64,000 bases of DNA from Gammaproteobacteria bacterium (GTDB taxonomy: Bacteria > Pseudomonadota > Gammaproteobacteria > Steroidobacterales > Woeseiaceae). The notes below the pieces were generated by a model, which saw only the letters and a program-made list of their open reading frames with translations, was not told the origin of the DNA and searched no databases. Positions within the stretch are counted from its first letter, which is position 1. Each line of letters begins with the position of its first letter. Position numbers and translations under genes: made by a program. This document shows, piece by piece, positions 1-7,274 of this stretch. The stretch is from contig JAHEGH010000004.1 of the NCBI GenBank assembly GCA_024639825.1, forward strand, positions 6,229-70,228, in the 5' to 3' direction.

Positions 1-345
1 CGTGATGGTGCTTGTGTTGTCGATGGAACGCCGCTTGAAGTGGTAGCCGCGATGTTCGCGGATCACCCGAGCGTCGCTGCGGTTGGTATTAACTGCACGC
101 CGCCGCAGTATGCGTCGGAGCTCGTGACACGACTTCGCGGTACGGTGCCTGACAAGGCGATCATCGCCTACCCGAACTCGGGCGAGACCTATCACGTAGA
201 CGACAATTCCTGGTCAGGCACGGTGACGCCGGGCGATTGTGCGGAGGCGGCGCTGGCATGGGTTGATGCAGGTGCCAAGGTTGTCGGTGGTTGTTGTCGC
301 ATGGGACCCGAACATATTCGGGCCATCCGCGATGTGCTCAGGTGA
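1..345 (+). CDS. Homocysteine S-methyltransferase family protein, C-terminal part (5' end outside window)
   Basis: The reading frame is open from base 1, so the start lies upstream of the window. About 114 residues are visible. The C-terminal GGCC motif followed by GPEHI is the zinc-binding double-cysteine motif of the homocysteine S-methyltransferase domain (MmuM/MetH type). These enzymes move a methyl group from S-methylmethionine, betaine or methylfolate to homocysteine to make methionine in the cytoplasm. Only the last third of the domain is present, so the methyl donor cannot be told. The 3' end overlaps the convergent HAD phosphatase gene by 8 bases. An MTHFR-like gene lies about 11 kb away at 11314-12237; a link in one-carbon metabolism is possible but not shown. 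Confidence 0.85.
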   Translation, partial: RDGACVVDGTPLEVVAAMFADHPSVAAVGINCTPPQYASELVTRLRGTVPDKAIIAYPNSGETYHVDDNSWSGTVTPGDCAEAALAWVDAGAKVVGGCCRMGPEHIRAIRDVLR

Positions 346-970
346 GAATGCCAGGCAGGTCAGCGGGTGAGGCGGCAATAGCTGTTGCACCCGCATCGGT
401 AAGTTCTTCGACCGATCCATAACCATAAGCCACACCAATCGGCGTCATCGCATTGGCTACTGCGCCGATAAGGTCGTGTTTACGATCACCCACCATGATG
501 TGGCGCGTACCACCCGGGTTACGACCGATCGCAAATTCGAGCAGCTCGGTCTTGGTGCCGCGCGTCCCGTCGAGTTCACTGCCGTATACCGTGGCGAAGA
601 ACTCGCCCATGCCGAAGTGGTCGACGATGCGTGCGGCATTCATGTGTGGTTTTGCCGTCGCAACGAACAGCAGGTGGCCGGCGCTGGCAACGGCCTCCAG
701 GGCATCGACAATGCCTTCGTAGGGCAGGTTCTCCTTCCAACCTACGTCCATGAATCGCTCGCGGTACAGGTCGATGGCCTTGCGAGTCAGCTCCTGCCCG
801 ACCAGTTCCGGGAAGGTGTCCCATAACGGCGGGCCAATACAGCTGTAAAGGTAGTCGTCGTCCGGTCGAGGGAATCCAAGTTCATCGAGTGCGTACAGGA
901 TGCAGTTGGTGATGCCTTCGTAAGGATCAGTCAGCGTTCCGTCGAGGTCGAAGTAGACGTGCGTGGTCAT
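338..970 (-). CDS. HAD-superfamily hydrolase, phosphoglycolate phosphatase-like
   Basis: A protein of about 210 residues with the HAD motif I DLDGT at residues 8-12, whose first Asp is the expected nucleophile. An alpha-helical cap and a late GD.(K)HD motif IV (VGDRKHDL) follow. This order fits the Gph/PpaX-like branch that dephosphorylates small phosphometabolites such as phosphoglycolate or nucleotides; the substrate is not readable. I start at the ATG at 970 because it sits just before the nucleophile motif; a TTG five codons upstream (985) is also open. It converges on the homocysteine methyltransferase with 8 bases of overlap. Confidence 0.8.
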   Translation of the reverse strand: MTTHVYFDLDGTLTDPYEGITNCILYALDELGFPRPDDDYLYSCIGPPLWDTFPELVGQELTRKAIDLYRERFMDVGWKENLPYEGIVDALEAVASAGHLLFVATAKPHMNAARIVDHFGMGEFFATVYGSELDGTRGTKTELLEFAIGRNPGGTRHIMVGDRKHDLIGAVANAMTPIGVAYGYGSVEELTDAGATAIAASPADLPGILT

Positions 971-1024
971 CGGCGTAGCATACAAGTACGGCTGTACCGA
1001 TGAAACGTCTCACTGTTAGCGACC

Positions 1025-1381
1025 CTAGAAGCTGAAACGCAGCGCCAGCGTCGTCGCGCCGATTTCGAAGTCGTAAATCGGGCCAACCAGGTTGCGGTCC
1101 TGTGTGAACGGGTCCGTTTCGAAATCGATCGTCAGGTGGATCGACGAATGAAAGCGCAGCCCGAAGCCGGTACGCTCGGAAATCAGATCGTAGGTCAGGT
1201 AGGTCAGGTCAAACAGCGTTTGTTCGCGACGTTCGGGTCGGAATAATTCCCAGCCGCTGTCACCAAAGAGCACCACGCGCTCATGCGCATCGATGTAGCC
1301 GCTATGGCCAAGTGTCTCCGCATGCGCACTGGTTGTGAACAGCGCGAATAGCAATGCAATCCCTGCAAAACGTTTCGACAT
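1025..1381 (-). CDS. Small secreted protein of unknown function
   Basis: A protein of 118 residues with a clear signal peptide (hydrophobic residues about 5-19, likely cleavage after AHA). The mature part is about 97 residues and rich in alternating hydrophobic/polar strands. It ends in LALRFSF, a terminal aromatic pattern seen in outer-membrane beta-barrel strands. It is too short for a full barrel, so it may be a small periplasmic or membrane-associated beta protein. I do not recognise a family. It stands alone between the HAD phosphatase and the flavoenzyme gene, on the same strand as both. Confidence 0.6.
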   Translation of the reverse strand: MSKRFAGIALLFALFTTSAHAETLGHSGYIDAHERVVLFGDSGWELFRPERREQTLFDLTYLTYDLISERTGFGLRFHSSIHLTIDFETDPFTQDRNLVGPIYDFEIGATTLALRFSF

Positions 1382-1452
1382 AATCCATCCTGGAGTTGCC
1401 GGTGACAGAGTTACAGGCTAGTGCAGAAGTCATTCGGGAGCGCGTACTCTCG

Positions 1453-3045
1453 TCACAGTTCCCGCAGGATAGCTTGCGCTGCGTTATGTCCGGGCGCGCC
1501 GGTCACGCCACCTCCCGGGTGGGTGCCGGCACCGCAAAGCCAGAGATTTGCGACGGGTGTCCGGTAGTGTGCCCAGCGCGGCAGCGGTCGCATGAAAAAC
1601 ATCTGTTCCAGCGAGATGTCGCCGTGGAAGATATTACCCTCGGTGATGCCAAAGGTTTCTTCGAGATCAAGCGGCGTATAGACGCGTCTGGCAATGACCG
1701 ATGCGGGAACATTGGGTGCGAACTGGCCGATGAGTTCGGTTACGCGATCCCCCAGTCTCTCGCGGTGATCGTCCCAACTGCCGTCTTTCAGTGCGTAGGG
1801 CAGGTACTGCACGAAACAGGTGAGCATGTGCCTGCCCGCAGGTGCGAGCGTGTCGTCGACGTTTGATGCCACCACGCAATCTACCCAAAGTCGCTCGGGC
1901 AATGCGCCTCGCTGCGATGCATTGTAGTTGTCCTCGGCTTCCTGGAGTGTCGGGATCAGGGTGAACAGCGAGCGCTGTGATTTGGAACGATCGTCAGGCA
2001 TGCCGACCACCTGCGGTTCTTCGGCCAGGACGAAGTTTACTTTGCCGGCCGGGCCGTTCATCCGCAGGTTCTCGATATCGCGACGAAAGTCATCGTCCAG
2101 CGCCTGCCTGTCCACCAGGCCGAGGAAGGTGCGCTTTGGATCCGCATTGGAAACGACCAGACGGCCGTCGCAGACCTCGCCCGACTGCAGCGTCACCCCG
2201 GTCGCGGCGCCATTGGCAATGTTGACCTGCTGGACGGGCGAGTTGGTGCGGATGTCGACGCCAAGGTCGTCACAGGCGCCTCGGAGCGCCTCGGTAATTG
2301 CGCCCATGCCGCCGATAACATGTCCCTGCCATGCCTGCTGCTCGGCATCGCCGCCGCTAAGCAGGTGAAACAGCAGCCCCATTGCTGTTCCCGGTTGGTA
2401 GGGTCCGCCATGCTTGCCATACAGGCTGTTTGACAGTATCAGGCGCTTGAGTTTGTCCGCTTCGAAGCGCCGATCGAGGAACTCGCCAAGTGAACCGGTC
2501 AGAAAGCGGACCAGGCTGCTGATATCGTCGCCGGACACGCCTCGAAAGCGCCGCCAGGTCTTCCAGAGCTCTGACAGCTTACTGAATCCCCTGGCATGCG
2601 GGTCCGGTGGTGATTCGAGAAAGTAGGGTTGCAGGTAGGCGGCGAGGCGTTTGAGCTCTTCCTCGGTCGCAAAGAAGCGCTCAACGTCCTGCGGTGCGAT
2701 GCGTTCCAGTTCTGCTTGCATCCTGTTCTTGTCGCCCCACCAGCCGACCACATCGCCGTCATCGAAGGCGGCCTGGACACCCGGGTCGCATGCAACCATG
2801 CGCAGTCCGTAAGCGCCAAGCTTGAGGTCCCGGATAATGGTCGGACGCAGCATGCTCGCGATATAGGATGCGGTCGAAACACGACAGCCCGGCGCCAGTT
2901 TTGCGTCGACCTCTTCGGTCACCGCACAGCCACCGACGACATTCCGTCGCTCGAGCACGAGTACTTTCTTGCCGGCTTTGGCGAGATAGGCGGCTGCAGT
3001 CAGACCGTTATGGCCAGCGCCGATGACGATGGCGTCGTGTTGCAT
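1453..3045 (-). CDS. FAD-dependent phytoene dehydrogenase-like oxidoreductase (PYROXD2 type)
   Basis: About 530 residues. The N-terminus carries an FAD-binding Rossmann fold (GAGHNGL, then the LERR and GG.A continuation typical of the CrtI/amine-oxidase superfamily). The C-terminus has the matching PGGGVTGAPG flavin-binding motif. The family is commonly annotated NAD(P)/FAD-dependent oxidoreductase, phytoene desaturase-like; bacterial members outside carotenoid clusters have no agreed substrate. No carotenoid genes are nearby, so pigment synthesis is not implied. The ATG at 3045 begins MQHDAIVIGAG and fits the usual family start; a TTG at 3075 would add ten residues. It is divergent from the sodium symporter at 3078. 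Confidence 0.85.
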   Translation of the reverse strand: MQHDAIVIGAGHNGLTAAAYLAKAGKKVLVLERRNVVGGCAVTEEVDAKLAPGCRVSTASYIASMLRPTIIRDLKLGAYGLRMVACDPGVQAAFDDGDVVGWWGDKNRMQAELERIAPQDVERFFATEEELKRLAAYLQPYFLESPPDPHARGFSKLSELWKTWRRFRGVSGDDISSLVRFLTGSLGEFLDRRFEADKLKRLILSNSLYGKHGGPYQPGTAMGLLFHLLSGGDAEQQAWQGHVIGGMGAITEALRGACDDLGVDIRTNSPVQQVNIANGAATGVTLQSGEVCDGRLVVSNADPKRTFLGLVDRQALDDDFRRDIENLRMNGPAGKVNFVLAEEPQVVGMPDDRSKSQRSLFTLIPTLQEAEDNYNASQRGALPERLWVDCVVASNVDDTLAPAGRHMLTCFVQYLPYALKDGSWDDHRERLGDRVTELIGQFAPNVPASVIARRVYTPLDLEETFGITEGNIFHGDISLEQMFFMRPLPRWAHYRTPVANLWLCGAGTHPGGGVTGAPGHNAAQAILREL

Positions 3046-3077
3046 GTTCGGAGTCGTCGCGGTTAGATGGAACAAGC

Positions 3078-4457
3078 ATGTTAGACATTATTATCTTCCT
3101 CGCCTACATCGGTCTCGTGTTGGGTATCGGTCGTTACTGGTCGAAGCGGGTCCACAGCACCGAGGATTTTCACCTGTGCAGTCGGCAGCTCGGCAGATTG
3201 CCAGCATCGCTGAGTCTCGCCGCAACCGAATTCTCGGGGTCCGGGCTGATTGGCGGTGCCGGACTGGTTTACGCGATCGGCCTGTCCGGAATATTCTGGA
3301 ACTACGCGGCGATACCGGCCTACATTCTGTTGGGCTTCATCGTGGCACCGCGGCTACGCAGGATGCAGCTGACCACGATCCCCGAGTACATCGGGATAAA
3401 GTTCGGCGTGAGTACACAGCGTCTGACGGCCGCACTCCAAATCGTCGAGGCAGTGGCCTTTGTCGCTGTGCAGATTCTCGTATCGGCGCTGTTGCTGGCG
3501 GCACTTTTTGGCCTGTCCGTGCCCGTGGCGTCGCTGATCATCACGGCTGCATTTGCAGCCTACACGATGATGGGCGGGCTCTGGGCAGTCGTCTGGACCG
3601 ACGCGCTGCAGTACGTCGTTCTCATGGCCGGCATTGTTCTCGCGGTGATCCTGGCCATGAATGCCGTCGGTGGCATCGATGGCCTGCAGACCAGCCTTCC
3701 CCGCGAGCACTTCAGTTTTACGCAGCTCGGACTCTGGACTCCACTCGCCTGGGGGGCGCTCGCGCTGTACAGCTACGGCGTCGATCAGGCTTACATGCAG
3801 CGAGCGCTGGCCGCCAAGGACGCAGAGACAGCGCGCTTCGCCTACATTTTTACAGGCTGTAACTACGTCGTCTTCGGTGGCTGCGTTGCGATCCTCGGCC
3901 TGGCATCGGCCGCGCTGCTGCCTGGGCTCGCGGACGAAAATCAGGCCCTTCCGGAGCTCGTCGCGCAGGTACTACCAGAAGGTGTGCGCGCACTGATCAT
4001 GACGGCAATCATCGCGGCGACGATGTCGACCTCGTCGTCGTTCCTGGCCGCCGCATCGTCACTGGCGGTACAGGATCTTTACGAGCCAGTCCTTGGTAAA
4101 GGCGCGAGCCAGGAAAGGCAGATTTTCCATTCGCGGGCTATTACCGCCGTGTTGGCCGCGGTTTCCCTCGGTATATCGCTGGTCTTCCCGGGTGTCGTCA
4201 GCCTGGTGGTATTTGCAACGCTCGTGGCACCCGCTGCAATATTCATCCCGTTCATCCTGTCGATTTTCTGGGAAAAGACGCCGGCTCATGCCGGATTCTG
4301 GGCGATCCTGGCGTCGGCAGTGGCAGGCTGCTCGTCGCAAATATTCTGGTACGACCAGGTGGCTGGCTGGCCTGGTGCAATACACCCATTGTTTGTCGCG
4401 CCGATCGCCGCGCTCGCTGTTATGATTCCGGCCGCGCTTTTCAACAGAAGTCACTAA
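3078..4457 (+). CDS. Sodium:solute symporter family transporter
   Basis: A 459-residue, strongly hydrophobic protein with about 12-13 predicted membrane segments. It has the SSS-family (PutP/SglT fold) opening: a first TM ending near YWSKR, then the TED/FxL..R.L re-entrant region and SLAATEFSGSGLIGG. It should couple inward Na+ flow to uptake of an organic solute across the inner membrane; the solute is unknown. It starts 32 bases from the divergent flavoenzyme start. The TPR-sulfotransferase begins one base after its stop, which suggests a shared transcript. Confidence 0.85.
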   Translation: MLDIIIFLAYIGLVLGIGRYWSKRVHSTEDFHLCSRQLGRLPASLSLAATEFSGSGLIGGAGLVYAIGLSGIFWNYAAIPAYILLGFIVAPRLRRMQLTTIPEYIGIKFGVSTQRLTAALQIVEAVAFVAVQILVSALLLAALFGLSVPVASLIITAAFAAYTMMGGLWAVVWTDALQYVVLMAGIVLAVILAMNAVGGIDGLQTSLPREHFSFTQLGLWTPLAWGALALYSYGVDQAYMQRALAAKDAETARFAYIFTGCNYVVFGGCVAILGLASAALLPGLADENQALPELVAQVLPEGVRALIMTAIIAATMSTSSSFLAAASSLAVQDLYEPVLGKGASQERQIFHSRAITAVLAAVSLGISLVFPGVVSLVVFATLVAPAAIFIPFILSIFWEKTPAHAGFWAILASAVAGCSSQIFWYDQVAGWPGAIHPLFVAPIAALAVMIPAALFNRSH

Positions 4458-4458
4458 C

Positions 4459-6480
4459 GTGCAACAACACGAACTCGATACATCAAAGGCCTCGTTCGAC
4501 CGTGCTATGACCTTTCTGCGTGCCGGCGACGCGCAAATGGCGGAGCGTATCTGCCGCCAGGCGCTCGGCGCCTTCCCGCGTGACGCAAACCTCCTCAGCC
4601 TGCTCGGCGCCGCGATGCTCAAGCAGAACCGAGCCGAGGAAGCCGAACACACGCTGTCTCGCGCCGTCCGCATGTATCCGAACTTCACGCGCGCGATCGA
4701 GACGTTGGCGGATGCGCTGATCATGCAGGGCCGTTTGCCTGATGCGCTCGAAGCGCTGGAGCGGGCGTCCGAACTCGACCCCGGCAATGCGTCGGTACGT
4801 TTCAAGAAGGCCAAGGTCCTGGATGGCCTGGGCCGCGACGACGAGGCGTCGCAGCAGTTCGAAGCATCGTTCAAGCTGACGCCGCATCGGGAAGATCTCG
4901 TGCGTGGGCTGCAGTTGCAGCGCATGGGTAACATTCGCGAAGCAGAGAAGCGATATCGCGACGTGTTAACCAAGGATCCCAGGAACGTTGACGCACTGCG
5001 CCTGCTTGCCGGCGTCGCTATGCGAGCCAAGCAATGGAGCGATGCGCAAGTCCTGCTGGAGCGTGCCCTGGAGATCGCGCCTGACTTCTTCCAGTGCTGG
5101 ATGGATCTCGGGCTGGCACATCAGGAGCAGGATCGCACCGACGATGCGCTGGCGGCGTTCGAGCATGCAATACGCCTGGAGCCGAACCGACCAAATCCTT
5201 ACGCGGCTGTAGGTACGACAAACGGCATGGCCGGACGGCATGACGCCGCTATCGAAGCGTTTGACAAGGCTCTGGATCTCGACGAAGGCCACGCAACGGC
5301 GTTGGCCGGGCTTGGTCATGTTCTGAAGACCATCGGCCGCGTCGAGGACGGTATCGCTGCCTATAGAAAGTGTGTGCAGCACAACTCGTGGAATGGCGAA
5401 GCCTGGTGGAGTCTTGCGAATCTGAAGACCTTTCGCTTCCAGCCCGAGGATGTGACGGCCATGGAAGCCGAGATCGCCGATGAACGCCTCGCGGATGAGC
5501 AACGCGCCAATTTCCAGTTTGCGCTTGCCAAAGCCTATGAAGACGCGGGTGATTACGAGCGGGCCTTCGAATGTTACGAGTCGGGTAATGAGAATCGCCG
5601 CCAGCGGGAGACCTATGATCCGGTACAAACCGCCGACTCACACGACCAGTTCATCAGTACTTTCGACAGCGAGCTGTTCGCACGCCATGCCGGTAGCGGT
5701 AATCCCAGCAATGCCCCAATTTTCATAATCGGCCTGCCGCGTTCGGGCTCGACGCTGATCGAACAGATCCTTGCCAGTCATCCGCTGGTCGAAGGCACGC
5801 ATGAGCTGCCCGATCTGGGTCGGGTCGCGCGAGCGAGCGCCGCAAATCGCGCCGACCAAAAAAAATACCCTGCGGTGGTCGCTGAGCTTGACGCTGCGGC
5901 GCTCAGCGCATTCGGCGACGATTACCTGCAGCGCACGGAGCGCCATCGTGAACTGGGCAGACCCCGCTTCACCGACAAGATGCCCAACAACTTCGCGCAT
6001 GTGGGCTTTCTGCAGCTGATCCTGCCGAACGCGAAGATCATCGATGCGCGCCGCCACCCCCTGGACAGTTGTCTGGGCAGTTTCAGGCAGCTGTTCGCCC
6101 GGGGCCAGCCGTTTACCTACGACCTGTTTGAACTGGGCGAGTTTTACCTGGAATACGACCGGCTCATGCGCCATTGGCACGATGTCCTGCCGGGCAAGGT
6201 TCTGCACGTGCAGTACGAGCACGTGGTGGACGATCTTGAAAGCCAGGTACGCCGCTTGCTCGAACATTGCGAACTGCCCTGGGATGATGCCTGCCTGAAG
6301 TTCTATGAATCGAACCGTGCTGTTAAGACGGCAAGCTCCGAGCAGGTGCGCACGCCGATCTATTCGAGCTCTGTACAACGCTGGCGGAACTACGAGCGCC
6401 AGCTACAACCGATAATCGAGATTCTGGACCCGCTGCTGCGCGAATTGCCGGAGGATTGGCAGCCAAATTCGCTGCGCTAA
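4459..6480 (+). CDS. TPR-repeat-containing sulfotransferase
   Basis: A 673-residue protein in two halves. Residues about 10-385 are tandem tetratricopeptide repeats (regular A..L...G/P patterns). Residues about 420-660 are a sulfotransferase domain. The PAPS 5'-phosphosulfate loop is visible as GLPRSGSTLIEQIL near residue 424, and the later segment with DARR and the 3'-phosphate-loop-like DSCLGSFRQLF also fits. It would move a sulfo group from PAPS to an acceptor, with the TPR part probably choosing a protein or peptide acceptor (inference). Start is GTG, one base after the symporter stop. Its end overlaps the convergent beta-hydroxylase by four bases. Together with the hydroxylase and the TonB receptor it forms a possible modification locus. 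Confidence 0.88.
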   Translation: MQQHELDTSKASFDRAMTFLRAGDAQMAERICRQALGAFPRDANLLSLLGAAMLKQNRAEEAEHTLSRAVRMYPNFTRAIETLADALIMQGRLPDALEALERASELDPGNASVRFKKAKVLDGLGRDDEASQQFEASFKLTPHREDLVRGLQLQRMGNIREAEKRYRDVLTKDPRNVDALRLLAGVAMRAKQWSDAQVLLERALEIAPDFFQCWMDLGLAHQEQDRTDDALAAFEHAIRLEPNRPNPYAAVGTTNGMAGRHDAAIEAFDKALDLDEGHATALAGLGHVLKTIGRVEDGIAAYRKCVQHNSWNGEAWWSLANLKTFRFQPEDVTAMEAEIADERLADEQRANFQFALAKAYEDAGDYERAFECYESGNENRRQRETYDPVQTADSHDQFISTFDSELFARHAGSGNPSNAPIFIIGLPRSGSTLIEQILASHPLVEGTHELPDLGRVARASAANRADQKKYPAVVAELDAAALSAFGDDYLQRTERHRELGRPRFTDKMPNNFAHVGFLQLILPNAKIIDARRHPLDSCLGSFRQLFARGQPFTYDLFELGEFYLEYDRLMRHWHDVLPGKVLHVQYEHVVDDLESQVRRLLEHCELPWDDACLKFYESNRAVKTASSEQVRTPIYSSSVQRWRNYERQLQPIIEILDPLLRELPEDWQPNSLR

Positions 6481-7037
6481 GTCAGCGCGCTGATTCGATC
6501 GGGCGGAAGATAATCGAAGATAAAGGTGATCCGGTCTTCTGCGGCGCTGTTGATGACGCTGTGAGTCTTCTGGTTATTGATCTCATAGGCCTCGCCTACT
6601 TTCATGCGATAAGGCCGGCCATCGATCATAAAGCGAACGCGATTGTTGGTCGTAATCGGTACGTGAATTCGGTGGCTGTGCCGAAACGTCGGATGACTGT
6701 CGAAATGTGGGTTAATTCGACCACCCCCCAGCAGTTTCGCGGCCATCGCCCGAATGATTGTCCCACCAGCCGGGTAGCCACGCCCGATCAGGTCGTGCAT
6801 TACGGGCACTGCGGTTTCAGACAGCAAATCCCATCCCTCCTGTTTGCTGACAACAAGATCTTTTGCGGGTCCGTCGCAGAACACCAGAACGATGGATTGT
6901 GTCTGGCGATGCACGTCGTAATCGATCTGCCGTTGCTGGTTGGCAATCCAGGCGGCCTCTTCAAGATCGAGAATGGCCTGTCTCAGCGGCTCGACCTGCA
7001 CTTCGCCGAGTGGTTTGAGGGGCGTGTCTATATCCAT
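6477..7037 (-). CDS. Aspartyl/asparaginyl beta-hydroxylase family protein
   Basis: A 186-residue protein matching the Asp_Arg_Hydrox (2-oxoglutarate/Fe-dependent) fold. The HFDSH segment and flanking HSHRIHVPI, then KTHSVIN, supply the expected metal His residues in the second half. An Arg follows that could bind 2-oxoglutarate (EDRITF). Members hydroxylate Asp, Asn or free amino-acid-like substrates with O2 and 2-oxoglutarate. The protein is a bare catalytic domain with no signal peptide, so it is cytoplasmic. It converges on the TPR-sulfotransferase (4-base overlap) and is divergent from the TonB receptor. The true substrate is unknown. Confidence 0.82.
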   Translation of the reverse strand: MDIDTPLKPLGEVQVEPLRQAILDLEEAAWIANQQRQIDYDVHRQTQSIVLVFCDGPAKDLVVSKQEGWDLLSETAVPVMHDLIGRGYPAGGTIIRAMAAKLLGGGRINPHFDSHPTFRHSHRIHVPITTNNRVRFMIDGRPYRMKVGEAYEINNQKTHSVINSAAEDRITFIFDYLPPDRISALT

Positions 7038-7205
7038 GGATGATCCGGGTCAGCTGCTGTTCGTCGAGCGAAAATAGCAGAAAATCAGTCAACAACAACT
7101 GTTGTGCAGAAACAAACAAAGATAGTAGACTGAAAATGCTATTAATTATTGCGTCACGCCTCTGCGAGCAGCACAAAGATCAAGAGACGTCGTAAAAAAA
7201 ACACG

Positions 7206-7246
7206 AAGCGGTTGGTTCGGATACTGTCCGAGAAGAAAAGCCGCTT
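7206..7246 (+). other. Hairpin in the leader of the TonB receptor gene
   Basis: An outer arm AAGCGG (7206-7211) pairs with CCGCTT (7241-7246), and an inner arm TCGGA (7217-7221) pairs with TCCGA (7227-7231). It lies 29 bases before the receptor start codon and could affect its translation. The rest of the 7038-7274 gap is A-rich and holds a possible 19-codon ORF (7136-7195) without a good ribosome site. No known riboswitch is recognised. Confidence 0.3.
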
Positions 7247-7274
7247 TGCAGCAACTGAAACCCGGGGGTACCGA

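Noticed and set aside
4059-5030. 323-codon minus-strand frame across the symporter end and sulfotransferase start
   Set aside because: Ser/Arg-rich shadow of two well-supported genes; it crosses their boundary and has no motif.
7136-7195. 19-codon ORF ahead of the TonB receptor
   Set aside because: No clear ribosome site and no match to leader peptides known to me; kept only as part of the leader observation.
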